64,000 nucleotides of DNA from Actinomadura roseirufa. GTDB taxonomy: Bacteria > Actinomycetota > Actinomycetes > Streptosporangiales > Streptosporangiaceae. Below the pieces are notes generated by a model that was not told the origin of the DNA, did not search any database, and saw only the letters and a program-made list of their open reading frames with translations. Where the stretch lies: the NCBI RefSeq assembly GCF_900659635.1, contig NZ_CAACVB010000007.1, positions 20,366 through 84,365 on the forward strand, written 5' to 3'. Of this stretch, positions 26,754 through 35,264 are shown piece after piece. Numbering within the stretch: the stretch's first letter is position 1; the number at the start of each line of letters is the position of its first letter. Both the position numbers and the translations under genes were made by a program.

Positions 26754-28198
26754 GCGAGTCTCGCCTCCGGACGGCAGTCCGGCGCGCCCGGTGAGGACAG
26801 GCCCGCGTAGATCGACCGGAACGCGTCCACCGCCCGGTCGACGGTGAACAGCTCCAGCGCCCGCTCCCGCGCGGCCCGGCCGAGCCGCCGCCGGGACACC
26901 TCGTCGCGCAGCAGCCGCACGCACGCGTCCGCCATCTGCCGCGGCGCCCGCGGCGGCACGACGAGCCCCGTGTCGGCGACCGCCTCCCTGACCCCGCCGA
27001 CGTCGGTCGCGACGGTCGCGCGGCCGCACGTCATCGCCTCGATCAGGGTGTAGGGGAAGCCCTCGGAGATGCTCGACAGGACCACCACCGTCCCCGCGGC
27101 GTAGGCCTCCCGGATGTCGTCGACCCGTCCCTCGAACGTGGTCTGGTCGGCGATCCCGAGCTCGGCGGCCAGTTCCTCGCACCGGGTGCGGTACCGCTCG
27201 CCGCCGGACGGCGTGCCACCGAACATGCGCAGCCTCGCGTCCGGTACCTCATCCTTGACCAGGGCGAACGCCCGGATCAGCGTCTCCAGGTCCTTGATCG
27301 GATCGACCCGCCCGGCCCAGCTGATCGTCGGCAGCTCGGGTTCGGCGCCGGCCGCCGGGAAGGCAGCGGGGTCGACCCCGTTGTAGACGGTCTCCAGGTT
27401 CTCCGGATCCGCCCCGCACCGCACCTCCCACCGCTGGTTGTACAGGTTGCAGGGGGTCACCAGGTCCGCGACCCGGTACCCGGTGGCGCACAGCAGCCGC
27501 AGGAAGCCGAGCAGCGCCGACTTGACCGGCCACGAGTACGCCGACCGCTGGTAGCCGATGTACCGCTCCCGCAGGTAGATGCCGTGCTCGGTCAGGCACA
27601 GCGGCGTCCCGTGCGTCCACTTGGCCGCCAGGCCGGGCAGCACCGGGATGCCGTTGGACACCGCGTGCGTGAGATCGGCCTTGCGCGGCGGCCGCATCAT
27701 CGGCCGCAGCAGGTGCTCCAGCAGGTCGATCACCGTGAGGGCGTCGTGCACCGTGGGCCGCACCCCGATCCGCTCGTACTCCTTCCTGCGGCCGGCCCAC
27801 TCCTCCATGAGCCAGCGGACCGGTCCCTCCGTGCGCAGCGCCGCCTGGAGGCCGTAGTCCTGCCCGAAGTCGAACAGGGCCCGCAGGATGTGCGGGAACA
27901 CCTCCCCCTCCGGGCCGGAGGGGGTGAGGATCGCGTGCAGGAACGCCCGGCACAGCTTCTCGAAGCGCCGCGCCGCCCCGCCGGACGGGGGCCGCCCGCC
28001 GGGCGGCCCCCACATCGGTACGGCTTCGGCGGTGACGTGGTCGGGAAGGTCCCACTTCACGGGCTCCGCACCGGTGATCGTGAGCGCCAGGACATGGAAG
28101 GAGTGCTCCGGCATGCCCTGCACGAGCTGGTCGCACCAGACGCTCACGCCACCGTAGTTGTGCGGATAGGTGCCCTCCGTCACCAGGGTGATGTCCAA
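26750..28198 (-). CDS. pelF: GT4 glycosyltransferase, PelF-like
   Basis: The 482-residue cytoplasmic enzyme opens ITLVTEGTYPHNYGGVSVWCDQLVQGM, the characteristic start of PelF-type GT4 enzymes (glycine-rich acceptor loop). GRVDPIKDLETLIRAFALVKDEVPDA and EGFPYTLIEAMTCGRATVATDVGGVREAV form the C-terminal nucleotide-sugar-binding half, including the E-x7-E motif. PelF polymerises the Pel polysaccharide from UDP-sugars. The start is TTG (28196-28198), only 2 bp behind the deacetylase stop, and the end overlaps the membrane-protein gene by 4 bp: a tightly coupled operon. Confidence 0.87.
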   Translation of the reverse strand: MDITLVTEGTYPHNYGGVSVWCDQLVQGMPEHSFHVLALTITGAEPVKWDLPDHVTAEAVPMWGPPGGRPPSGGAARRFEKLCRAFLHAILTPSGPEGEVFPHILRALFDFGQDYGLQAALRTEGPVRWLMEEWAGRRKEYERIGVRPTVHDALTVIDLLEHLLRPMMRPPRKADLTHAVSNGIPVLPGLAAKWTHGTPLCLTEHGIYLRERYIGYQRSAYSWPVKSALLGFLRLLCATGYRVADLVTPCNLYNQRWEVRCGADPENLETVYNGVDPAAFPAAGAEPELPTISWAGRVDPIKDLETLIRAFALVKDEVPDARLRMFGGTPSGGERYRTRCEELAAELGIADQTTFEGRVDDIREAYAAGTVVVLSSISEGFPYTLIEAMTCGRATVATDVGGVREAVADTGLVVPPRAPRQMADACVRLLRDEVSRRRLGRAARERALELFTVDRAVDAFRSIYAGLSSPGAPDCRPEARLA

Positions 28199-28200
28199 CG

Positions 28201-30219
28201 TCAGGCTCCAGGGGGCAGGAGCGTGAAGTTCCCCGTCCGGTAGGCGGACCGCTCACCGGAGTACGCGGCGCCGAACGCCGCCCCGGTCGCCCCGTCCTTC
28301 GAGCCCTCGGGCACGGTGACGGGAACGTCCAGCCCGTCCGGGGCCTTGACGGTGACGGTGCCGTCCTGGACGTAGGCGGTGACGGTGCCCTTCTCCACGG
28401 CGCCGTCGCGCAGCGCGGCGCGCCACACGTCCTGGCGGCCGAGCTCGGTGCCCGCCTCCGCCATCGACCCGGACACGACCGGCGTGTTGTCGGCGAACGC
28501 CGCCCGGTAGTCGCCGAGGACCCGGTCGAGCAGCGGGTAGAGGATCCGCCCCTCGGTCAGGTTCGACTGGTGCGCGTAGTGCGGCCGCGGGTCGTTGCCG
28601 AGCACGTGCGACAGCGCGATCTGCGCGTCGGTCGGCACGATGTAGGACGCGAACCCCGTCGCCGCGTCCAGCGGCTTGATGCACGTGGTCGTGGACGGGT
28701 TGTCCTCGCAGATGCCGCTGCCGCCGTCCGCGCGCCGGGTGTAGATCCAGTTGTACTCGTCGACCTCCTCGGCCTCGGTCGCGACGTTGAAGAAGACGCT
28801 CAGCGGATGCCGCGGGACGGTCCGCAGCGTGCCCAGCGCCCGCTGCGCCCGCTCCCGCGAGGCGTCCCCGGCGACCCAGGTGACGGCGAGGCCGGACAGC
28901 CCCGGCGCGAGGTTCGGGTTGTCGTCGGGCTGCTGCGGCTGGATCCGCAGACCCGAGTGCTCACCGGTGACCAGCTCCGCCGCAGGGACGGTGATGCCGT
29001 GCTGGCCCGCCCACTCGATGTTCTTGGCGACCTCCTGCTGGATCTGCGCCTGGCTGACCCACCTGACCTTGTCGTCGTCGTCGGTGCGGCACCTCCACGG
29101 CCGGACGGACAGGTCCTGCACGCAGCCCAGGTAGGCGTGCCCGTAGGTGTGGTTCAGCCACCGGAACTTGGCCCGGTTGTCGACCAGCGACGTGGTCAGC
29201 GGGTCCGACCCGTCCCGGGTGATCGCCTCGTCGCTGCCGAGGCCGTTGAACGCGAGGTCGAGCGGGAACGAGCGCTGCGTCTGCCAGTCCGCCGCGTACG
29301 TCACGTCGGCGGGGGACATCCGGATGTCGGGCGTGGTGACCCCGCCGGGGCAGTCCTCACCGGGCGTGCAGTTGCTCTCGGTGCTCCAGCGCGAGTCCGG
29401 CAGGAACACGTCGTCCACGTGGACGCCGAAGTAGTTGCGGGTGTAGCCGAGGTGGACGCCCTTGGTCAGCCAGGTGATGATGCCGTGGCCGAGCGTCCGG
29501 AACTGCCACTGCTCGCCGTTGGCCGCGAAGGTCAGCACCAGCTCGCTGCGCCCGTCGTGGTTGTAGACCCCGCCGAGCGTGCCCGTCGTCGTGCCCACGG
29601 TCGCGGTGAGGAACGGCTGGAAGGACCGTCCGGTCGCGGGGTCGTCCGGCTGGGGCGTCGCGATGAACCCGTAGCTCTCCGACTGGTTCGGGACGAGGTC
29701 GTCGAACTTCACCGGCCCGCGCAGGTAGCGGAACGCGTCCGCGCGTGCGGCGGGCGTCGCCTCGGCCGCCGCCCCGTCCAGGGAGCCGGCGTACCCGGGC
29801 GCGTTCAGCCCGACGTCAGCGCCGGGGTAGACGTAGCCGTCGAGCTGGCGGATCCCGAACTTCTTCTCGTAGTCGGCGAGCGCGGTCGCCTCCGCGCCGT
29901 TCGTGAACGGCGAGGCGTTGGGCAGGACGACCGCCTGGTACTTGGCCCGCGCGACCCCGTCGACGGTGTCGGACAGGAACGCCTCGTTGATGACCGGCCG
30001 GTCGGCCGCCCTCAGGTCGACGGTCTTGTAGGGCACGCCCTCGAGCTTGAGCTGGTCCGTCACCGCGGACACCGAGGACGAGCCGTTGGTGACGACGAGC
30101 ACCTGCAGGTCGACGCGCGGGCCCACCACCCGCGCGCTCGCCTGTGGACAGGTGGCCAGGGCGGCCGCTGTCAGGACCCCGCAAAGGGCACTGAGAGCGG
30201 GACGACGACTGACTCTCAT
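28201..30219 (-). CDS. Secreted polysaccharide deacetylase, Agd3/CE18-like
   Basis: The product of about 672 residues starts at ATG 30219 behind GGAGGAGGCG and has a signal peptide (RRPALSALCGVLTAAALATCPQASA). After an N-terminal domain of about 200 residues there is a beta-rich module and then a deacetylase-type barrel with YFGVHVDDVFLPDSRW, whose paired Asp residues suit catalysis and metal binding, and FRWLNHTYGHAYLGC, an H-x3-H metal motif. This order (CBM87-like module, then CE18 catalytic domain) is that of Agd3, the Aspergillus galactosaminogalactan deacetylase, and of bacterial relatives. It would de-N-acetylate the polymer outside the cell, giving it positive charge. First gene of the operon. 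Confidence 0.75.
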   Translation of the reverse strand: MRVSRRPALSALCGVLTAAALATCPQASARVVGPRVDLQVLVVTNGSSSVSAVTDQLKLEGVPYKTVDLRAADRPVINEAFLSDTVDGVARAKYQAVVLPNASPFTNGAEATALADYEKKFGIRQLDGYVYPGADVGLNAPGYAGSLDGAAAEATPAARADAFRYLRGPVKFDDLVPNQSESYGFIATPQPDDPATGRSFQPFLTATVGTTTGTLGGVYNHDGRSELVLTFAANGEQWQFRTLGHGIITWLTKGVHLGYTRNYFGVHVDDVFLPDSRWSTESNCTPGEDCPGGVTTPDIRMSPADVTYAADWQTQRSFPLDLAFNGLGSDEAITRDGSDPLTTSLVDNRAKFRWLNHTYGHAYLGCVQDLSVRPWRCRTDDDDKVRWVSQAQIQQEVAKNIEWAGQHGITVPAAELVTGEHSGLRIQPQQPDDNPNLAPGLSGLAVTWVAGDASRERAQRALGTLRTVPRHPLSVFFNVATEAEEVDEYNWIYTRRADGGSGICEDNPSTTTCIKPLDAATGFASYIVPTDAQIALSHVLGNDPRPHYAHQSNLTEGRILYPLLDRVLGDYRAAFADNTPVVSGSMAEAGTELGRQDVWRAALRDGAVEKGTVTAYVQDGTVTVKAPDGLDVPVTVPEGSKDGATGAAFGAAYSGERSAYRTGNFTLLPPGA

Positions 30220-30421
30220 CACGCCTCCTCCGGACGCATTTCGATGGTGATCGAAGAATTCACACCGATTCACATCCACTATCGAAATGGGAAATAAATG
30301 GGCTGCGACGCAGCCAGCCAGAGCATGCGGCAGGCGTCTCGGCGAGTAAAGACGGCGGCGGGGTCCATCTTGCTCTGGGCCCGGTCCTAGGACCGCCCTG
30401 GACAGCGGTCATCACGAGGAT

Positions 30422-31063
30422 TTATGACCGGCCCCGCCGACGCGCGGATTTCCATTCTTGCCAGCGTGCGGTGGCGTGTTCCCGGCCATCCGCGCCGAGC
30501 CGCTTATAGATCTGGTGCGCGTGGTTCTTCACGGTCTTCTCGGAGATGACGAGCCGGCGCGCTATCTGCCGGTTCGTCAGCCCGGCCGCGATCAGCTCCA
30601 GGATCTCCACCTCGCGCGGGGTGAGCCCCGGGTCGTCCGGCGCCGCCGCCGAGTGCCCCTCGTGCAGCCAGCGCACCAGCGCCGTCACCGCCGGCCCGGA
30701 CAGATGCGACTCGCCCCGGTGCGCCGAGAGGATCAGCCCGGCCAGCGACTGCGGCTCGAAATGCCCGTAGACCAGGCAGCTGTGCGCGCCCGCCAGCAGC
30801 GCCCCGACCAGCAGCCGGGGATCCTGCGCCGCCGTCACCGCGACGATCCGGGCACCCGGCCGCAGCCGCGCCAGCGCGCCGATGTCGCCGGTGGGCGGCG
30901 GTGAGGCGTCCAGCACCACGACGTCCGGCTCGTGCCGCCGGACGTCGGCCATCGAGAGCTTGACCGTCCCGTTCCCGACGACGTCCAGCATCGGCGCCGT
31001 CCGCAGCAGCGAATGAAGCCCGATCCGCAATACAGGATTGTCGCTGACAATCAAAACACGCAC
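30422..31063 (-). CDS. NarL/LuxR-type response regulator
   Basis: The product of about 213 residues has a receiver domain (VRVLIVSDNPVLRIGLHSLL; phosphoacceptor Asp in VVVLDAS, about residue 52) and a LuxR HTH (LTPREVEILELIAAGLTNRQIARRLVISEKTVKNHAHQIYKRLG). GTG 31063 places the start directly before the receiver; a TTG at 31102 extends it by 13 residues. No histidine kinase is adjacent. It lies behind the polysaccharide operon's promoter region, on the same strand but upstream, so it may control that operon; this is inference. The C-terminal tail is strongly basic (KSARRRGRS). Confidence 0.87.
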   Translation of the reverse strand: MRVLIVSDNPVLRIGLHSLLRTAPMLDVVGNGTVKLSMADVRRHEPDVVVLDASPPPTGDIGALARLRPGARIVAVTAAQDPRLLVGALLAGAHSCLVYGHFEPQSLAGLILSAHRGESHLSGPAVTALVRWLHEGHSAAAPDDPGLTPREVEILELIAAGLTNRQIARRLVISEKTVKNHAHQIYKRLGADGREHATARWQEWKSARRRGRS

Positions 31064-31591
31064 CGCGTTCGACCGCTGGTCGAGCGGACCGTCAGAACTC
31101 AACGCTGATCCCTCTGCACGCCTGTTGCCTCGCTTTTCCGCGCCGGTGGGAGCCGGCCTTGCGGCCGATCCGGCTCGTGTGCAACGAGCGAAGACTCACG
31201 ATCGAATCCGAAACGCCGGAAGCGAGTCAAGAAAGACGTGCCCCGATGACCGCATTCGGCCACCTAGGTGAAAATTCCACAAAACACCCGCGAGCCCAAA
31301 CAAGATCAACTTCGAAGCCCCACGCGCCCGCGAACACACGGCGAAGAAGATTCGGCGAGGGCCGCCCGGGGCCACCCGGCGCCCGAAGCCACGGCCCGCA
31401 CCCCGAGCCGAGACAACGTGACGAAAAGGAGCGTTCCGTCGAGCCGGACGCTGCGACGGCGCCACCACCCGAGCAGCGAGGGCCGGGCCCGGGGGAGAAG
31501 TAGGGCCACCTGTCCGCAGAGGTAACACGCAACGGTCCTGCGCCGTAGCCTGAGGTTGTCTAGACGTCAGGTCGGGAAGGCGAGAAGCCGA
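31064..31591. other. Intergenic region with a GTCTAGAC element
   Basis: This gap of about 530 bp lies between the leftward response regulator and the rightward XRE-TPR gene. Apart from the short palindrome at 31558 I see nothing. The frames on both strands are Arg/Pro-rich GC shadows. Confidence 0.4.
31558..31565. promoter_or_regulatory. GTCTAGAC palindrome upstream of the XRE-TPR gene
   Basis: GTTGTCTAGACGTC surrounds a perfect 8-bp palindrome 26 bp before the ATG at 31592. TTGTCTAGAC-type sites are used by several actinomycete GntR/KorSA-like regulators. The match is short, so a chance occurrence is possible. Confidence 0.35.
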
Positions 31592-32776
31592 ATGTACGAC
31601 GAATCTAGCATCGGGGCCCGGCTGCGATCACTGCGCAAGGAGCGGGCGCTCACACAAGAACAACTCGCCGAAGCGAGCGGCGTGTCCGTTGACTTGATCG
31701 GCAAGCTCGAACGCGGGCGTCGCTCGACTGCGCGCCTCACCTCGATCGCGAAGCTCGCAGGTGCCCTCGACGTCGAGGTCTCCGCACTGACCGACAAACG
31801 GGAACGCTTGGGCCGCGACCGCGACGGCGGCAGCGTCCTCGCACTACGGGACGTCCTCACCTCGCCGTCGCTCCTGCCCGGGTTCGACGCCGACGACCCA
31901 GGGGAACCAACCCCGATGGACCGGCTTGAGCGGGCTGTGGGCAAGGCATGGGCGGATTACTGGGCGGGCAACTTCGGTGAGGTCCTCGCCGCACTGCCCG
32001 GCCTGATCGGCGAGGCTCGCGTCACCCGGGAGGCGCTCGGCAACCCGGCCGTGCAGCCCCTCGCGCTCGCGTACGAGGTCGCTTCGTGCCTCGCCGCCCA
32101 GATCGGCCGAGCCGATCTGGGGATCCTGGCCGCGGAACGCGCCGTCAACGCGGCGTATGGCGGAGATGATCCGTTGCTGTGGGCCTGCATGCACTGGTCG
32201 TACGCATGGGTCCTCTTTCATCAGGACCGATACGCCGAGGCCGAGACGGTGGTGGTCAAGATGGCGGAGAAGATCGAGCCGGGCTTCCGGGGCACCGACA
32301 TGGAGGTGGCGGTATGGGGGTCCCTGCTCACCACGGCCGTCGCGCCAACCGTCGCACAGGACCGTGACCCCGGAGAGTATCTGCGTCTCGCGGGCGCGGC
32401 CGCTGAGCGCATCGGCGGGCGCATGTGGGTTTACCGCACGTCCTTCGGCCCGGCGACGGTGGCAATGCAAGCGGGTTACGGCTACGCGGTGCTGAAGGAG
32501 CCGGCGAAGGTGTTGGAGGCGTCCCGCCGCATACGCCCCGGGGACCTGAAGGGAATTTCGTGGGGCGCGCATCTGATGGACGTAGCACAAGCCCATCTGG
32601 ACGCCGGGCATCGCCGAACGGCAGCGACCAAACTCCTGGAGGCCCGGCAGGTGTCGCCGGTGTGGTTCCGGCACCAGCGCGTCGCGCGCCAGGTGACAGC
32701 GGAGATTCGTGAGCAGGAGCGCCGCCTCACCCCCGAGACGCGGACGCTGGTCAAGGCCCTAAAGCTCGACGACTAG
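31592..32776 (+). CDS. XRE-TPR transcriptional regulator
   Basis: The product of about 394 residues starts MYDESSIGARLRSLRKERALTQEQLAEASGVSVDLIGKLERG, a canonical XRE HTH (residues 6-62). A linker and a TPR-like helical region (about 110-380) with WADYWAGNFGEVLAALPGLI, YAWVLFHQDRYAEAETVVVKM and AQAHLDAGHRRTAATKLLEAR follow. ATG 31592 is used; the frame is open from 31556 over the palindrome. It heads a rightward run of three small genes that ends in a terminator next to the first CRISPR-like array. Confidence 0.85.
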   Translation: MYDESSIGARLRSLRKERALTQEQLAEASGVSVDLIGKLERGRRSTARLTSIAKLAGALDVEVSALTDKRERLGRDRDGGSVLALRDVLTSPSLLPGFDADDPGEPTPMDRLERAVGKAWADYWAGNFGEVLAALPGLIGEARVTREALGNPAVQPLALAYEVASCLAAQIGRADLGILAAERAVNAAYGGDDPLLWACMHWSYAWVLFHQDRYAEAETVVVKMAEKIEPGFRGTDMEVAVWGSLLTTAVAPTVAQDRDPGEYLRLAGAAAERIGGRMWVYRTSFGPATVAMQAGYGYAVLKEPAKVLEASRRIRPGDLKGISWGAHLMDVAQAHLDAGHRRTAATKLLEARQVSPVWFRHQRVARQVTAEIREQERRLTPETRTLVKALKLDD

Positions 32777-32959
32777 GACATACCGCGCAGCCAGCCCGGA
32801 CGCCTCGTACGGGTTGGCCGCGCACGACCATGCGGATCCGTACGTTACGTCCGTGGTACTTCCCGTCACTCAGTGCGACTCTGTGTCCTCCGACACAAGG
32901 CGGTCCCGGACGCGGTGGTAGCGCACCGGCCGGGACCTTGACCGGAAGGACCCCGGCCC

Positions 32960-33295
32960 ATGGCGGAGTCTACGACCCCGGAGGGACGGCTAGCCGCCCT
33001 CGCTGCCCACTTGGGCGCGCGCAAGCTCACCGTCGAACTCACCCCTAACGGCCTGCTGGTCACCAACCAGAACGCGCCGGGCTGCTGCCCCGAGACCCGC
33101 CACCCCCGAGACCTGATCACCTGCCGCAAGCGCCCCGAGGACGACGGGACGCTGTGGCTTTTCACCTCCTGGGGCGAGCCCATCGCCCCCGCCGACCAGA
33201 TCATCGACGCCGCAGTGTTCATCCTCGGATACCTCGGCCAGCGCACCGAGCCCCTCACGCCAGAGGACACCGAGCAGGGACGGGCCGCGCGATGA
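32960..33295 (+). CDS. Small protein of unknown function (cassette gene 1)
   Basis: The 111-residue protein begins MAESTTPEGRLAALAAHLGARKLTVELTPNGLLVTN. It has a CC...C pattern (PGCCPETRHPRDLITCRKRPEDDG) and ends in a helical segment (ADQIIDAAVFILGYLG). It looks like a small, conserved actinomycete accessory protein, but I cannot name a family. Its stop overlaps the next ATG (ATGA, 33292-33295), so three small genes form an operon behind the XRE-TPR regulator. Confidence 0.65.
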   Translation: MAESTTPEGRLAALAAHLGARKLTVELTPNGLLVTNQNAPGCCPETRHPRDLITCRKRPEDDGTLWLFTSWGEPIAPADQIIDAAVFILGYLGQRTEPLTPEDTEQGRAAR

Positions 33296-33612
33296 GGACC
33301 CCCAAGACGTGGACGCGGGACGAGCGCGCGGCAGCCCCCACGTCCACCACGCGCCGACCGCAGGAACCCCTCGCGCTCAAGGCCCAGCGGTCGGCGCGCA
33401 CCTCCCAGGAGGGATGTCTCGCCATCGAGGGCGGCGCGGGCGTCTACCTCCTTCTAGACCCCGAGACACGCGACATCCGCGGAACCCTCCTGGACCAGGG
33501 CGGCGGCTGGTGGAAGTGCCGGACACCACGCGGCAACACCCGCCAGGTGTTCATCGCCCCCGACGTCGCCGACCCATGGCTGAACGCGGCCGAGCGGATG
33601 GCCGCCTCGTGA
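33292..33612 (+). CDS. Small protein of unknown function (cassette gene 2)
   Basis: The 106-residue product starts MRTPKTWTRDERAAAP. Its C-terminal 70 residues are a compact domain: QEGCLAIEGGAGVYLLLDPETRDIRGTLLDQGGGWWKCRTPRG then VFIAPDVADPWLNAAERMAAS. It overlaps both neighbours by 4 bp (ATGA before, GTGA after). A decayed copy of the same domain and the following gene lies at 49360-49640, again directly before a CRISPR-like leader. Function unknown. Confidence 0.65.
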   Translation: MRTPKTWTRDERAAAPTSTTRRPQEPLALKAQRSARTSQEGCLAIEGGAGVYLLLDPETRDIRGTLLDQGGGWWKCRTPRGNTRQVFIAPDVADPWLNAAERMAAS

Positions 33613-33863
33613 ACGCCGAGCGCCTGGAAGAGCTGGCAACACTCGTGAACCGACGCTTCCCCAACATCTCGGCGAGGCTGCCATCCGGCACGCAAATCCT
33701 CCACGTCCGCTCTCGCGAAGAGGGCCCCCGCTTCGTGGTCTGGCGCCCAAACCCCGGCGCCTACGTCTGGTACTCCGACCCAGGCCACGGCAAGCACCTA
33801 GGCACAACCGCCGACCAAGCCGCCAACGAAATCGCCCGAACCCTAGACCTCACCACCCAATAG
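33609..33863 (+). CDS. Small protein of unknown function (cassette gene 3)
   Basis: GTG 33609 (GTGA overlap with gene 2) opens an 84-residue frame: VNAERLEELATLVNRRFPNI, a beta-rich centre SGTQILHVRSREEGPRFVVWRPNPGAYVWYSDPGHGKHLGTT, then a helix (DQAANEIARTLDL). The same gene is present as a frameshifted copy at 37400-37640 and as a stop-interrupted copy within 49360-49640. All three lie just upstream of a CRISPR-like leader and array. Its third codon positions are less GC-rich than those of flanking core genes. Function unknown. Confidence 0.7.
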   Translation: MNAERLEELATLVNRRFPNISARLPSGTQILHVRSREEGPRFVVWRPNPGAYVWYSDPGHGKHLGTTADQAANEIARTLDLTTQ

Positions 33864-33866
33864 ACC

Positions 33867-33907
33867 CCGTGGTCCCCGGGTTAACGGCGCGCGCCCGGGG
33901 ACCACGG
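33867..33907 (+). terminator. Strong hairpin terminator after the small-gene operon
   Basis: Perfect 14-bp stem (CCGTGGTCCCCGGG / CCCGGGGACCACGG) with a 13-nt loop, beginning 3 bp behind the stop codon at 33863. It insulates the operon from the CRISPR leader. Confidence 0.8.
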
Positions 33908-33956
33908 TCCCGCCTGAAACCACCCTCACGCTCTGGGCGCCCAAGAGGGTGCACGG

Positions 33957-34099
33957 CGGGCGGAACGCTGCGATACTCAACCACGTCGGTTCTCGTTTTC
34001 AGCGGGACCCCCGGGTCCGCTGCACAACCGGAGGCTCGCTGAAGAATCGACCGCCAGCACCGCCCCCAAGTCGTGGACCACCTGCGGCTTTACCCTGGG
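33957..34099 (+). promoter_or_regulatory. CRISPR leader, copy 1
   Basis: About 140 bp directly before array 1. Shared landmarks with copies 2-4 are GCTGCGATACTC, TTTCAGCGGGAC, CTGCACAACCGGAGG, TCGCTGAAGAATCGACC, CACCTGCGGCTTTACCC and a final TGGG joining the first repeat. Conservation across four loci, and its position at the end opposite the degenerate repeat, mark it as a leader. Confidence 0.75.
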
Positions 34100-34528
34100 G
34101 TCCTCACAGCCCCTACGAGGGTTCGCAACTCGAGCTCGGCGGTCATGCTCTCCGGGTACTTCTGGGTCCTCATAGCCCCTACGAGGGTTCGCAACGACCA
34201 GAACGAGGCGTCGGACAGCCCCAGGTTCTCCGTCCTCATGGCCCCTACGAGGGTTCGCAACGGGCATCGATGGCTCCTGTACCGGCGGGACCCCACGTCC
34301 TCATAGCCCCTACGAGGGTTCGCAACCGGCTTGGCGGCCCGATGGTGGTATGACGTAGGCCGAACGTCCTCATAGCCCCTAAGAGGGTTCGCAACATCCA
34401 GGTGATGGCCTGGGACAGGTACCACTCGATGGTCCTCATAGCCCCTACGAGGGTTCGCAACAGCCCGAACAGCTCATGGTCGGCAAGCACGCCGACCAGT
34501 CCTCATAGCCCCTTCGAGGGTTCGCGGG
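34100..34528 (+). CRISPR. CRISPR array 1: seven 30-bp repeats, six spacers, no cas genes nearby
   Basis: The repeat reads GTCCTCATAGCCCC followed by TACGAGGGTTCGCAAC. It occurs at 34100, 34166, 34232, 34297, 34366, 34432 and 34499. Spacers are unique and 36, 36, 35, 39, 36 and 37 nt long. Single-base variants occur (CACAG in repeat 1, CATGG in 3, AAGAGG in 5), and the last repeat is degenerate (CTTCGAGGG, ending GCGGG), so the array reads left to right from the leader. The repeat can fold a short CCCT-ACG-AGGG stem; a crRNA handle would be TTCGCAAC. The 30-bp repeat and 36-bp spacers resemble type I-B or III arrays, but the type cannot be fixed without cas genes. Confidence 0.88.
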
Positions 34529-35264
34529 ATAGGACGCCTTCGCTTCGATGCGGAGGTGAAGTCCTCGCGCCGGATCGGGGCAGCTACGCCAGGGGTGAGC
34601 CGTTGTCGGCCGGGTAGGTGATCACGCGTGGACCCGGCTGGTGGGGCCGAACCGGGCCCGTGGGGCGAGCGCTTCGTGTCAGCCGGGGACGGTGTCGTGG
34701 GCGATGATTGTTGGTGGCCAGTGCGATTCCTCACTGGCGGCCAGTTAGTGGGGAACTATCTGGCCGTGGGTGTCCACGTTCAGTGATCGCGTCGCGGGCC
34801 GCCAAACGTGCGGGGTTGGGCCTTCTGAGAGTGCGATGCCTTGGCCGGTATCGGGCGTCGTCGGCGTGCAGATGGCGAGCGGCAGGAGATCCAGGTACCG
34901 CTTGTCCAGCGCAGAGCGCGCCTGGAGCATGCGTGGCAGGGAAGTGGTCCCGCGCCCGGCGTGGACGGGACGCGAGTCCTTGCCATGCAGGACAGCGAGC
35001 CTCTGGCGTTCATGCCGGGGTGGCGACAATCCTGGGGACATCGCTCACGGTAGGCGAATGATCCGTTCCAGTAACGGACCGGGGGCTCCCTCCTCCGGTC
35101 CGGCACGGGATCCACGGATCAAGCCGCGCGCGCCGCCCGGGAGTGCGGTCCTTCACCCCGTGCATGCGCCACCGCCGGGGAGGAGGGCCCCGCGCAGGCG
35201 TCGTGCCGCGTCAAGCCGACCCGTCGATGGGCCGCCGGGGCACGACCCTGGAAGGGACACCCCC
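34529..35264. other. Region without a recognised gene
   Basis: About 735 bp lie between array 1 and the PxKF gene. Frames here (including a leftward one of 98 codons at 34745-35041) have no ribosome site and no recognisable domain. Composition is somewhat more mixed than in coding DNA, consistent with decayed accessory DNA. The promoter of the PxKF gene must lie near its right end. Confidence 0.4.

Noticed and set aside
23415..26810. 1131-codon open frame on the plus strand
   Set aside because: It is antisense to three well-supported polysaccharide genes, and its Arg/Gly/Val-rich composition has no recognisable motif.
26754..27182. N-terminal extension of the PelG-like protein
   Set aside because: The frame is open upstream only because it lies inside the PelF-like gene; the ATGA overlap at 26750-26753 marks the true start.
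34529..35264. Possible transposase or gene remnant between array 1 and the PxKF gene
   Set aside because: A leftward 98-codon frame exists but has no motif or ribosome site that I can defend.
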